Below, piece by piece: positions 1-5,901 of a DNA stretch of 9,346 bases. The DNA comes from Alteribacillus sp041949975 (lineage in GTDB: Bacteria > Bacillota > Bacilli > Bacillales > Marinococcaceae). The stretch covers positions 1-9,346 of the forward strand of contig NZ_JBHFQG010000064.1 in NCBI RefSeq assembly GCF_041949975.1. The letters are read 5' to 3'. Each line of letters starts with the position of its first letter. The stretch's first letter is position 1. The position numbers and the translations under genes are program-made. Under the pieces are notes generated by a model. It was not told the DNA's origin. It saw only the letters and a list, made by a program, of their open reading frames with translations, and made no database searches.

Positions 1-165
1 AAACCGATACATCTCTCCCGTTTTATACCACTTCATCCATGTTTTAATTTGAGAGACATTTTTAATCCCATACTTCTCCATTATTTCTTGGTTTGTCCGT
101 TTTCCACTCAGTTTGTCTTGAACAACCACCCACTTTATTTCTTTAGAATAAACGTTTTTGCCCAT
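1..165 (-). CDS. IS3-family transposase OrfA, N-terminal 55 residues (runs off the window)
   Basis: This is the start of the small helix-turn-helix protein (OrfA) that binds the ends of IS3-family elements and is normally joined to OrfB by frameshifting. The 55 visible residues begin MGKNVYSKEIKW and continue with TNQEIMEKYGI and IKTWMKWYK. This is the usual OrfA layout: a basic start, a helix-turn-helix around residues 24-45, and a tryptophan-rich recognition region. The start ATG at 163-165 follows GGAGGTG at 174-180. The frame is open to the window edge, so only the 5' part is seen. Assignment rests on pattern recognition rather than a search; the IS3/IS150-type family is fairly secure, the exact element is not. 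Confidence 0.65.
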   Translation of the reverse strand, partial: MGKNVYSKEIKWVVVQDKLSGKRTNQEIMEKYGIKNVSQIKTWMKWYKTGEMYRF

Positions 166-249
166 GCAAAAACACCTCCGAGAATGTACTTAATTGATTG
201 TACCATTTCGAAGGTGTTTTATATTGTCCCATTATTTTAGGTTAGTCCA
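1..249 (-). mobile_element. Left end of an IS3-family insertion sequence (incomplete)
   Basis: The minus strand reads from a TGGACTAACC end at 249 into an orfA start at 165. A 25-base terminal stretch (225-249) ends in GGGACA, and its TG start fits the TG...CA ends known for IS3-family elements. A similar 25-base end, in the opposite sense, occurs at 3232-3256 with about 14 of 25 positions matching. The rest of this element, including orfB and the other end, lies outside the window, so its integrity cannot be judged. Confidence 0.65.
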
Positions 250-285
250 GAAAATTACATTTTCTCCGTGGGTTTTTCTCATTTA

Positions 286-310
286 AAAGGGCTTTTGGGA
301 CAGCCCCTTA
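286..310 (-). terminator. Likely terminator downstream of the aldehyde dehydrogenase
   Basis: On the minus strand AAGGGGCT and AGCCCTT can pair with one bulged C around a short loop, followed by TTTT. It lies about 75 bases after the aldehyde dehydrogenase stop. The GGGGCTGTCCCAAAAG stretch also resembles terminal sequences of some Bacillus insertion elements, so it could instead be a relic of one. Confidence 0.45.
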
Positions 311-346
311 CACTAGCGATTATAAGACTTTTTATCAAATCTACCC

Positions 347-372
347 AATGGTTTTTTGCACCAGAAACCATT
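347..372. repeat. Perfect 8-bp hairpin after the aldehyde dehydrogenase stop
   Basis: AATGGTTT (347-354) and AAACCATT (365-372) pair perfectly around a 10-base loop, 15 bases beyond the stop codon. Neither strand has a proper T-run right after it, so it is more likely an mRNA 3' stabilising hairpin than a terminator by itself. Confidence 0.4.
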
Positions 373-386
373 CTTCTTGCTTTTTA

Positions 387-1844
387 TTAAAATGGGTATT
401 CTCTCGGTAAATGTTGAGTGGATATCCATTGAAAGGTTGTAAACTCATCTAAAGACCATTTCCCGCCAAACCGGCCGAGTCCTGAGTCTTTTTCTCCTCC
501 AAATGCGATTAACGGTTCATCGTTCACGCTTTGGTCATTAACATGAATCATGCCTGTTTTTATTTGTTTAGCAATTTCTACTCCTTTTTCAACTGAACCA
601 GCGTGTACTGCGCCACTCAAACCGTACTGTGTATCGTTGGCAATTTGAATCGCTTCCTCCTCTTTTTCAAAAGGAATAACTGTCGTAACAGGACCAAACA
701 TTTCATTTTTTGCCGTTGCTATTTCATTTGAATCAGCAGCTAAAATATACGGGTGCATGATATTTCCTTCTACTTTTCCCTCTAACACAACCCTTGCTCC
801 TTGTTTTTTCGCTTTCTCAATTTGGCTTAAGATTCTGTTCACAGCTTCAACATTAATAAGCGGACCGATGAAATTTTCGTGATTGGATGGATCTCCCACT
901 TTAATGTTTTTCACGGCGGTTCTAAACTTATCTAAAAATTCATCGTGTGAACTTTTGTGGACAAGGATGCGATTAATGGACATGCAAATTTGACCGTTGT
1001 GTAAAAATTTCCCAAACACAGCAGAATTTAAAGCCCTTTCAATATTTGCATCTTTCAATACGATAAGAGCATTATTCCCACCCAATTCTAATGCTACTTT
1101 CTTCATATTTTTTGCGCAAAGTGCACCTATATGCTTTCCTACTTCTGTTGAACCTGTAAACGAAATCATTCGCGGAATAGGTTGGTCAACAAAGCCATCT
1201 CCAATTTCATCAATAGAAGCGACTACAATATTTAACAGTCCTTTTGGAATGCCTGCTTCTTCAAAAATTTTACCGACAACAAAACCACCGCTTACTGACG
1301 TTTGCTCATCCGGCTTTAATACTACCCCATTTCCAGCCGCCAAAGCAGGTGCAACAGATCGTATCGATAAATACAAAGGAAAATTAAAGGGACTAATAAC
1401 CCCAACAACACCCAGAGGTCTCCGATAAATCCGATTCTCTTTACCTGGAATCAAAGATGGAACGAGCTCACCACCCATTCTCATCGGAAAACCAGCTGCC
1501 TCCCTTGTTATAGAAATACAAAAATCCACTTCGACTTTTGCTTTCAAAAAGGAAGAACCTGTTTCCTGAATGAGCAGATTGATTAATTCTTCTCGCCGAG
1601 ACTTCATAATAGCTACTGCATTTTCCATAATGTCTGCTTTATCAAAAGCACTGACTTTTTCCCATTCCACTTGAACTTTTTCAGCTGATTGATAAGCTTC
1701 GTCAATATCTTGCTGGCTAGCCATTTTTATTTTCGTAATTACTTCATGATTAAAAGGATTTCTATTCTCATACACATTCTTACTGCTGCCTTCTCTCCAC
1801 TCACCGGCAATATATTGTTTATTTAAATCTTCATATAAAGGCAT
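387..1844 (-). CDS. NAD(P)-dependent aldehyde dehydrogenase (YfmT/vanillin dehydrogenase-like)
   Basis: A cytoplasmic aldehyde dehydrogenase of 485 residues, normal length for the family, oxidising an aldehyde to its acid with NAD(P). The catalytic set is complete: SPFNFP with oxyanion-hole Asn154, LKPDE with Lys177, the cofactor loop FTGSTEVG (229-236), LELGG with general base Glu253, GQIC with nucleophile Cys287, and EMFGP with Glu381. Overall character resembles the aromatic-aldehyde (vanillin/benzaldehyde) group that includes B. subtilis YfmT, but that comparison is from memory and the substrate is not proven. The ATG start follows AAAGGAT (1855-1861), a slightly long spacing of about 10 bases. 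It appears monocistronic, with its own promoter upstream and hairpins downstream. Frame and motifs are intact, unlike most of the neighbourhood. Confidence 0.93.
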   Translation of the reverse strand: MPLYEDLNKQYIAGEWREGSSKNVYENRNPFNHEVITKIKMASQQDIDEAYQSAEKVQVEWEKVSAFDKADIMENAVAIMKSRREELINLLIQETGSSFLKAKVEVDFCISITREAAGFPMRMGGELVPSLIPGKENRIYRRPLGVVGVISPFNFPLYLSIRSVAPALAAGNGVVLKPDEQTSVSGGFVVGKIFEEAGIPKGLLNIVVASIDEIGDGFVDQPIPRMISFTGSTEVGKHIGALCAKNMKKVALELGGNNALIVLKDANIERALNSAVFGKFLHNGQICMSINRILVHKSSHDEFLDKFRTAVKNIKVGDPSNHENFIGPLINVEAVNRILSQIEKAKKQGARVVLEGKVEGNIMHPYILAADSNEIATAKNEMFGPVTTVIPFEKEEEAIQIANDTQYGLSGAVHAGSVEKGVEIAKQIKTGMIHVNDQSVNDEPLIAFGGEKDSGLGRFGGKWSLDEFTTFQWISTQHLPREYPF

Positions 1845-1870
1845 TTTGTAATTATCCTTTCTTTACGAAA

Positions 1871-1900
1871 AGTATAAGCTTCCTATCTACATAAGAGCAA
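1871..1900 (-). promoter_or_regulatory. Possible sigma-A promoter of the aldehyde dehydrogenase
   Basis: On the minus strand TTGCTC (1895-1900) and TATACT (1871-1876) are separated by 18 bases, and the -10 box lies about 26 bases before the start codon. The -10 matches five of six consensus positions; the -35 is weak. No clear operator is seen. Confidence 0.4.
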
Positions 1901-2095
1901 CTACGCCTCTGTTTTCACCTTTAAAAAGATCCCTAATGGACCAAATTAAGAATCATTCATAAATAAGGATTTCCCATTTTCCATATTTAATACAGCAGGT
2001 GCCATACAAATATCGCAATATGTAAGTAATAAAATAACTAAAAAGAGTTGGATTTAAAATAAGGTGCAGTTGAGTGTATATAGCAAAATAGAAGT
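1901..2095. other. Intergenic stretch without a recognisable gene
   Basis: AT-rich sequence between the aldehyde dehydrogenase promoter and the decayed ISL3 element. A 19-codon minus-strand frame (about 1948-2007) lacks a ribosome binding site and was not called. Nothing else stands out. Confidence 0.5.
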
Positions 2096-2125
2096 GGTTC
2101 TCCCTTACTTTTGGTGAAAAGATGC
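2096..2125. repeat. Possible terminal inverted repeat of a decayed ISL3-family element
   Basis: The stretch starting GGTTCTCCCTTACTTTTGG and continuing TGAAAAGAT has the character of ISL3-family ends, which typically begin GGxTCT and contain a TTTTGGTG-like core. It lies about 45 bases beyond the transposase stop, the expected place. I see no matching copy at the other side of the fragment, so that end appears lost. Confidence 0.35.
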
Positions 2126-2168
2126 AGCTAGTCCCTCTGTGTAAGAATACCTTTTTAAAAATGATTGC

Positions 2169-2580
2169 TTAGGATTCTTGATACATAACTCGTTTTTCGA
2201 TTAGATCAAAATTTGCTCTACCATACATCGGTTTTTAAACGATTAATTTGTCCTTCCAGTACACCATTGTTCCATTCGTAACTTAAGGCGTTTTGGACAG
2301 CCTCATTCCGGCTCTTGATTATGTTGAGCCTCATTGTGATGTATCGGAATTCGGGAACCAACGATTTGAGAAAGAATCCGTTCCATTCGTTCGTTAAAAT
2401 TATGGTTTAGATGCCAGCGGTCCGTCAGTTGCATCACTTTTCCATCTGATTCCTGAATGGCTTGTTTGAATAAGAGAGAACCGTCCCAGCTTACAATTTT
2501 AATGTTTTTATGTTTCTTTAACCACGACCTGACGGCGTCCGCATTAAGTTCTTCTAACAGGGCAATCGGTGATGTCTATC
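2169..2580 (-). pseudogene. ISL3-family transposase, C-terminal remnant with frameshifts
   Basis: Minus-strand translation gives several blocks typical of ISL3 DDE transposases. PIALLEELNADAVRSWLK leads into IVSWDGSLLF, which carries the catalytic-type Asp of the VSxDGS motif, then MQLTDRWHLNHNF. A separate block reads NNGVLEGQINRLKT, followed by the C-terminal RANFDLIEKRVMYQES and a stop at 2169-2171. The blocks fall in different frames. There is a shift near the 5' edge (DRHHR into PIALL, about 2565-2572), a stop at about 2320 (NQEPE then TGA), and a disruption in the conserved KxxxYGRA region (about 2212-2222). The N-terminal half is missing. It cannot make an active transposase and is a relic; family assignment is fairly secure from these motifs. 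Confidence 0.75.
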
Positions 2581-2716
2581 AGGATAAAGAAAAGAAAAAG
2601 TTGTAGTTTCTTAACAATTAAGTGTAAAAGATAGTATTTTTTATGCCTAATTTTTTTAAAAACCCCAACAAATATGTCAGAGCCATTTTTAAAACACCAA
2701 CATTTATGATGGCTAT

Positions 2717-2757
2717 AAAAAGAAAAAACACACCTCCTCGACTTAAGAAAGTGTGTT
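2717..2757 (-). terminator. Rho-independent terminator following the tRNA 3' segment
   Basis: On the minus strand AACACAC (2751-2757) pairs with GTGTGTT (2727-2733). The stem can be extended inward through TTTCTT/GAGGAG with G-U pairs to leave a five-base loop. A T-rich tail (TTTTTTCTTTTT, 2717-2728) overlaps the stem end. It sits about 20 bases beyond the tRNA CCA end, the usual arrangement for a tRNA transcription unit. Confidence 0.75.
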
Positions 2758-2775
2758 CTCACAACAATTTATGTA

Positions 2776-2820
2776 TGGTGTCCCGTACTGGACTCGAACC
2801 AGTGACCTCCAACCTCTCAA
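2776..2820 (-). other. 3' segment of a tRNA gene; attachment-site-like scar
   Basis: On the minus strand this is the 3' half of a tRNA. It shows an anticodon-loop-like TTGAGAG (2814-2820), 3' anticodon stem GTTGG, and variable loop AGGTC. These are followed by a perfect T arm (ACTGG, TTCGAGT, CCAGT at 2787-2803), acceptor strand ACGGGAC (2780-2786), discriminator A and encoded CCA (2776-2778). The 5' half is absent: bases upstream of the loop do not pair with GTTGG, and no GTCCCGT acceptor strand or D arm precedes it. Loss of homology at the anticodon loop is typical of tyrosine-integrase sites in tRNA genes, so I infer an attR/attL-type junction with the element side at coordinates above 2820. 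It resembles a valine tRNA, but the isotype cannot be assigned safely from the 3' half. Confidence 0.7.
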
Positions 2821-2863
2821 TTCGCCCTCATCTCCGCTCATTATGCCCTAAAATCTACTGTTA

Positions 2864-2989
2864 TCAGGGTTTCAGGGCACTTCTTTTTCTTCTGGTTTCC
2901 GTAGATGTCGGTAGTTTTTCACCGTGTGTGACCAACTCTATGAACGAGTACTTCTTAACGATCATAATTTTGGAATCTTTTGAACTCAT
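2864..2989 (-). CDS. Short basic ORF next to the tRNA scar, unknown function
   Basis: A 41-codon frame starts at ATG 2987-2989 with GGAG seven bases upstream (2997-3000), good spacing for Bacillus. The product starts MSSKDSKIMIVKKYSF, contains ELVTHGEKLPTSTE, and ends in the basic tail RRKRSALKP. I do not recognise the family. It points toward the tRNA 3' segment, the side where an integrative element would carry its outermost genes, so it may be a small element-borne gene or the 5' stub of a larger gene cut at the junction. No membrane segment or cysteine is present. The translation signal is the main evidence that it is real. Confidence 0.35.
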   Translation of the reverse strand: MSSKDSKIMIVKKYSFIELVTHGEKLPTSTETRRKRSALKP

Positions 2990-3094
2990 GGACGATCTCC
3001 AAAAAGGAAACTTTTAGAACCAAACGGAAAAACCCCAAAGAGGGTGGTTTAGAATAAAATTAGCTAGAAGTGAAAGCCAATTTCCTTTAAATCT

Positions 3095-3226
3095 GGACGC
3101 AGCTTCCCTAACCAGTACCAACTTAACCTTGAACTTTTTGATTACGTGCATTGGTTCAATCATATTCGCATTCACGGATCACTAGATTACTTAACACCGA
3201 CTGAATACAAGTTAATAAACCTTTAA
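3095..3226 (+). pseudogene. IS3-family transposase OrfB, C-terminal remnant
   Basis: The plus-strand frame reads GRSFPNQYQLNLELFDYVHW then FNHIRIHGSLDYLTP and TEYK before the stop at 3224-3226. This is the characteristic end of IS150-type OrfB proteins (LELFDYVxWFN, RIHGSLxYxTPxEY). Just upstream an AAGCCAATTTCCTTTAAATC stretch appears to continue the protein in a shifted frame, so there is an indel near 3088. Everything before that, including the DDE core, is missing. The fragment is followed at normal distance by a terminal repeat. The N-terminal and central part of a similar OrfB is found separately at 8201-8528. Confidence 0.75.
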
Positions 3227-3231
3227 ATATT

Positions 3232-3256
3232 TGTCCAATTTAGTGTTAACATACCA
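3232..3256 (+). repeat. Right terminal inverted repeat of an IS3-family element
   Basis: TGTCCAATTTAGTGTTAACA followed by TACCA lies six bases after the OrfB stop and ends in CA, as IS3-family ends do. Its reverse complement matches the end at 225-249 at about 14 of 25 positions, with TGG and GGACA conserved at the two extremes. The two are related but not the two ends of one element. Confidence 0.6.
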
Positions 3257-3321
3257 GAAATACCTGCTGATGAAAATGGATGTACATTCTTCTCTAAGTT
3301 TAGTTATATATTACTAACCCT

Positions 3322-3349
3322 TGGACACACTTAATGTTACTGGTATAAA
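3322..3349 (+). promoter_or_regulatory. Sigma-A-like promoter of the 93-residue orphan gene
   Basis: TGGACA (3322-3327) and TATAAA (3344-3349) are spaced by 16 bases; each matches five of six consensus positions. The -10 box is 38 bases before the start codon and 23 before the ribosome binding site. Confidence 0.5.
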
Positions 3350-3387
3350 AATAATCATCTATGTTTTAACTAAAGGAGGACTCAACA

Positions 3388-3669
3388 ATGTCTCATGAAA
3401 ATGACCAATCTATACAAACGAAAATGGAAAAACTTTTTATAAATACTTGTAGAACATGGCAAAACTGTACGGAATCAAACATTCAGACCTTCTTAGAACA
3501 ATGCCAAGAAAATAATATAGACCCGCAATATTGTATGAGTTGGGTGGAAAAACATAAAACACAAATACCTGACTGGCAAGCAGTTTCAAAAGTATCTCTT
3601 GATTGGGTAAATCAGCATACTTCAACCGGATCTCCCATTTCATTTACTGAACATGATGATGATCTTTAA
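3388..3669 (+). CDS. Small acidic Trp- and Cys-containing protein, unknown function
   Basis: A 93-residue protein of no family I recognise. The start is well supported: ATG at 3388 follows AAAGGAGG (3373-3380) by seven bases, with a promoter-like pair further upstream. The sequence is soluble-looking, without signal peptide or membrane helix. It has four cysteines (21, 27, 39, 49), four tryptophans (24, 52, 63, 73) and an acidic end (TEHDDDL). Residues 1-46 look helical; two similar short units, MSWVEKHKTQIPDWQ and VSLDWVNQHT, follow. It stands alone between an IS3 remnant and degraded genes on the other strand, so context gives no role. Its intact frame and signals among so much decay suggest it is expressed. 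Confidence 0.7.
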   Translation: MSHENDQSIQTKMEKLFINTCRTWQNCTESNIQTFLEQCQENNIDPQYCMSWVEKHKTQIPDWQAVSKVSLDWVNQHTSTGSPISFTEHDDDL

Positions 3670-3693
3670 TCAGTGTAGATTTTGCTCTCCACT

Positions 3694-3873
3694 TTAAGGT
3701 CTATCCCATGTATCTTCCTGGTTCGTACTGTATCCACCTGCTCTTTTTGCATTTCTTGAAGCTTTTTTCATTCTCCTCAATAATCCGGAGCAGGTGCTCT
3801 TTTCTAGCTTTTTAGCAGGTTTGGGCCGTTTTCTTGGAGGAAAATAAAATTGCTGATTCAAGCATTAAGCCAT
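3694..3873 (-). pseudogene. Small basic ORF with a stop at codon 3, unknown
   Basis: On the minus strand AGGAG (3880-3884) is followed six bases later by ATG (3871-3873). The frame reads Met-Ala-stop, then stays open for 56 codons to a stop at 3694. The product would be Lys/Arg-rich: NQQFYFPPRKRPKPAKK, then STCSGLLRRMKKASR, ending TNQEDTWDRP. A TTG at codon 5 could start it, but the ribosome binding site is then about 18 bases away. The second frame over the 3' half also reads like protein (KLQEMQKEQVDTV, RTRKIHGIDLKVES), so a frameshifted gene is possible. I do not recognise the family. It lies just after the degraded multicopper oxidase on the same strand. Confidence 0.3.
3735..3804 (+). 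terminator. Inverted repeat downstream of the orphan gene, possible terminator
   Basis: CACCTGCTC (3735-3743) and GAGCAGGTG (3788-3796) are perfect complements 44 bases apart. Each arm leads into a T-rich run, and the right arm can also fold alone as GAGC-AGGT-GCTC followed by TTTT. The long loop makes it a weak terminator candidate, and it overlaps a possible minus-strand ORF. Confidence 0.3.
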
Positions 3874-3939
3874 TCTCATCTCCTTTTCCAATATTCTTCT
3901 TTCATTCCCCGTACAAGGACTGCAATAATCATTTTTCCC

Positions 3940-4290
3940 TTATTCCGGCTGGTTTTCGCCGCCAATTTCAAAAGGTGAATACACTTCCTGATAATCAACG
4001 ACAGTTATCATGCCAAGATAGCGTGATTATTATCATGACAATAGAATAACCATTCTCCTTTATTGTTTACTTCAAAATAAACGACATACTCTTCCCCAGG
4101 CTTCACGTGAATCAAATCTTTTACAATGGGATCATCATATTCTGTTCCATTTTTCGAAGCCACTTGAAAACGATGACCATGTAAATGCATAGGATGAGAT
4201 GATTGGCTCTGTCCGGAATTCGTTATATTTACTTTCATTAAAAAAGGGAAACTCCTTGACAATAAATGCTGTTGACTTCTTCACATTAAC
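3940..4290 (-). pseudogene. Multicopper oxidase, C-terminal remnant with frameshifts
   Basis: Intact relatives are copper enzymes of about 500 residues that couple substrate oxidation to oxygen reduction; here only the last ~110 residues remain. The minus strand gives STAFIVKE, then in another frame KVNITNSGQ, the copper-ligand motif HPMHLHGHRFQV, and VKPGEEYVVYFEVNN. GEWLFYCHDNNHA follows, where the family has HCHxxxH: the first His is now Tyr, removing a trinuclear-cluster ligand, while Cys and the other His remain. About 4015-4018 one base is missing. Restoring it joins HAIL to GMITVVDYQEVYSPFE in the proper register, so the axial Met is in the shifted frame, ending at 3940. A second shift lies between KE and KVNIT (about 4235-4250). 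The N-terminal domains are absent. It is non-functional. Confidence 0.8.
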
Positions 4291-4408
4291 CACCCCTTTG
4301 TTGCATTGATAACCACATTTAAACTCCGCCTACACATCTATTTTTTCATCACATATCTTACATATAAAATGAGAAGGGGTAAATTAAGATAAAAATGGGG
4401 TGATATCA

Positions 4409-4627
4409 ATGGATAGAAAAAATAATGACTCTTATCCTTCCCCTTATCTGAAAGCAGAATTTCAGAATGAAAACAAACCCGAGAACGAAGAAGAAAAAAC
4501 AGAAGATGAAAAGACGGGAGAGCAGCAAAGACTAGATCCGTGGACAGAATTATTGTTTGTAAGAAGATCCACTCCTCCTACTCCGGCTAAAGAATATCAA
4601 GACAAAGAAGATAATAACGACAAATGA
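4409..4627 (+). CDS. Small charged protein, unknown function, coupled to Hsp20 gene
   Basis: A 72-residue, highly hydrophilic protein. ATG at 4409 is preferred over the in-frame GTG at 4400 because GGGGTGA (4397-4403) then serves as a ribosome binding site at normal spacing. Residues 22-45 are almost entirely Glu, Lys, Asn, Asp, Thr and Gln, likely disordered. The only patterned part is LDPWTELLFVRRSTPPTPA, a DPWxEzzFxRR-Pro-rich stretch I associate loosely with small Bacillus spore-type proteins. There is no signal peptide or membrane helix. Its stop overlaps the next start (ATGA), so translation is coupled to the Hsp20-like gene. The ISPYILLIKR segment in the next frame looks like the usual tail of such proteins, so this gene may have lost its own C-terminus by frameshift. 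Confidence 0.55.
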   Translation: MDRKNNDSYPSPYLKAEFQNENKPENEEEKTEDEKTGEQQRLDPWTELLFVRRSTPPTPAKEYQDKEDNNDK

Positions 4628-5010
4628 AGCAGTGTATGGATCAAGGTCAGTCTATCACAGAGAGGAAAAGAAAGCGTCTAAGCACTCTTCGTTTAATCAG
4701 TCCGTATATTTTATTAATAAAAAGAGGTGAAGAAAGTGATTGCGAGCGTGACCAAATTCAACTAGAAATCATCGGTAATCATTTACGGATGTCCGTGGAG
4801 GACTCTGCCATCCTAGAAGAAAAAAATGATCAAAGCATGTCCCAGAGAAAAGAGCAATCTTTTCAAAGGATGGAACGTTTGATACCACTTCCATTACCTG
4901 TTTCTGAAAAGGACATAAAAACGACTTTTGAAAATGGCATATTAAAAATTTCTATCCCTAAACACAGAAACAGGAAGTTTATTGAGATAGATAATCAAAA
5001 GAATGAATAA
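4624..5010 (+). CDS. Hsp20/alpha-crystallin-type small heat-shock protein with altered N-terminus
   Basis: Residues 42-112 of this 128-residue product match most of an alpha-crystallin domain: RDQIQLEIIGNHLRMSVEDS, LEEKNDQS, QRKEQSFQRMERLIPLPLPV, and the family signature NGILKISIP (104-112). A C-terminal IxI motif (IEI, 120-122) supports oligomerisation. Such proteins are ATP-independent holdases or, in Bacillus, spore-coat components (CotP/CotM type). The N-terminal arm and first domain strands, normally a DxYET...LPG stretch, are missing. Residues 1-38 instead look like the tail of a different protein (LRLISPYILLIKR). The start overlaps the previous stop; M5 is an alternative start. I infer a deletion fused an unrelated tail to a truncated Hsp20 domain, so activity is doubtful though the frame is open. 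A strong terminator follows. Confidence 0.7.
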   Translation: MKQCMDQGQSITERKRKRLSTLRLISPYILLIKRGEESDCERDQIQLEIIGNHLRMSVEDSAILEEKNDQSMSQRKEQSFQRMERLIPLPLPVSEKDIKTTFENGILKISIPKHRNRKFIEIDNQKNE

Positions 5011-5024
5011 ATGGGTGTAGAGGG

Positions 5025-5058
5025 AAAAGAGCCAGATATAATATATCCGGCTCTTTTT
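5025..5058. terminator. Bidirectional terminator between convergent Hsp20 and GNAT genes
   Basis: AAAAGAGCC (5025-5033) pairs with GGCTCTTTT (5049-5057), and an inner GATAT/ATATC pairing leaves a tiny loop. A T-run follows on the plus strand and TTTTCCC on the minus strand, so it can end both the Hsp20 unit and the acetyltransferase transcript. Confidence 0.85.
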
Positions 5059-5117
5059 CAGTAATATTTAATATTAGACAATCTACATGTTGCCCTCTTT
5101 TTTCAAAGTAAATCTGT

Positions 5118-5567
5118 CTAACGAATGTTATCCAGATTTTTTTCCATTAATGTAGAAACTTCTTGAAAGCCAAGTTTTTGATAAAGATGTTTTGCATGGT
5201 TTTCGGCAAATACATTCAATTGAACTTTTTTATAGCCTTGATCTTTCAATTGTTTGATTCCTTCCACACATAATTTTTCGGCAATTCCTTGATTACGATA
5301 GGAGGGTAAAACATACATTTCCGGAATGAATCCGACAACTTCATCCGTATAATAGTCTGTTGTTCTCCCTACTCCAATCCAGCCATTCATAACATTATCT
5401 TCACTATGAACAAGGTAATATCCACCATTATATAAAAACGGGGATATTAATTGGAGTGCCTTCTCTTTTCTCGGTACAACATGCCCTGTTGTTGCTTCTA
5501 TTAATACTTCCAAAGACTGATTTAGTATTTCTTGTGTTTCCTTATAAGAAGCTTTTCTAATTGTCAT
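5118..5567 (-). CDS. GNAT-family N-acetyltransferase
   Basis: A 149-residue cytoplasmic acetyltransferase using acetyl-CoA. Motif A is MYVLPSYRNQGIAEKL (84-99), with the RNQGIA pyrophosphate-binding loop; motif B follows as VQLNVFAENHAKHLYQKLGF (115-134), with the Asn/Tyr positions typical of the fold. The N-terminal part carries MTIRKASYKE and a WIGVGRTTDYYTDE strand pair. I place the start at ATG 5565-5567, eight bases after AAGGAG (5576-5581). An in-frame GTG three codons upstream overlaps that ribosome binding site and is an unlikely start. The substrate (amine, amino acid, drug or protein terminus) cannot be told. It is transcribed alone and converges with the Hsp20 unit at a shared terminator. 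Frame and motifs are intact. Confidence 0.88.
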   Translation of the reverse strand: MTIRKASYKETQEILNQSLEVLIEATTGHVVPRKEKALQLISPFLYNGGYYLVHSEDNVMNGWIGVGRTTDYYTDEVVGFIPEMYVLPSYRNQGIAEKLCVEGIKQLKDQGYKKVQLNVFAENHAKHLYQKLGFQEVSTLMEKNLDNIR

Positions 5568-5582
5568 TCTATGCACTCCTTG

Positions 5583-5901
5583 ATAAAAACCATTTAAGAG
5601 GCCAGCCTGACCTGGAGGGGATAATTAAGGTATAACCAGGAGCTAATCTTTACTTCAGAAGGATTTGAAACAAAATCTAAGTTTTAATAACCTACTATGT
5701 CCTTGTATCCTCCTAGCAGTTTTTCTTGTTCTAATAGCTAATTTATAATAAATTCTATGAAAGAGAAAACTAGTAAATGAAGTTTTTTAATTGCTTTCAT
5801 CTAAAACCACCGAAATTCGATATATACGTTTTTCATATATTGGCTAAAGAATGATTCCCCACTCACCCTCCACACTATTTTGACAAGATCCCTTTTATGA
5901 T
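5583..5901. other. 320-base intergenic region without a supported gene
   Basis: Upstream of the acetyltransferase. It contains a GGAGG-like site on the minus strand (CTAGGAGGATACAAGG, about 5703-5718) with no start codon in range, suggesting an eroded gene start, and a 22-codon minus frame with a poorly placed site near 5860. No promoter is convincing. A consensus TTGACA at 5880-5885 points on the plus strand into the end of the YppG-like gene, with a poor -10. Confidence 0.4.

Noticed and set aside
997..1428. 143-codon plus-strand ORF
   Set aside because: Lies wholly inside the aldehyde dehydrogenase in the opposite strand and has no ribosome binding site or recognisable motif.
2643..3017. 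124-codon plus-strand ORF containing VSRTGLEPVTS
   Set aside because: Its centre is the antisense of the tRNA T arm and acceptor strand; such frames are a well-known annotation artefact. Its upstream part also runs through the terminator.
3834..4049. 71-codon plus-strand ORF
   Set aside because: Antisense to the multicopper oxidase remnant, no motif and no convincing start.
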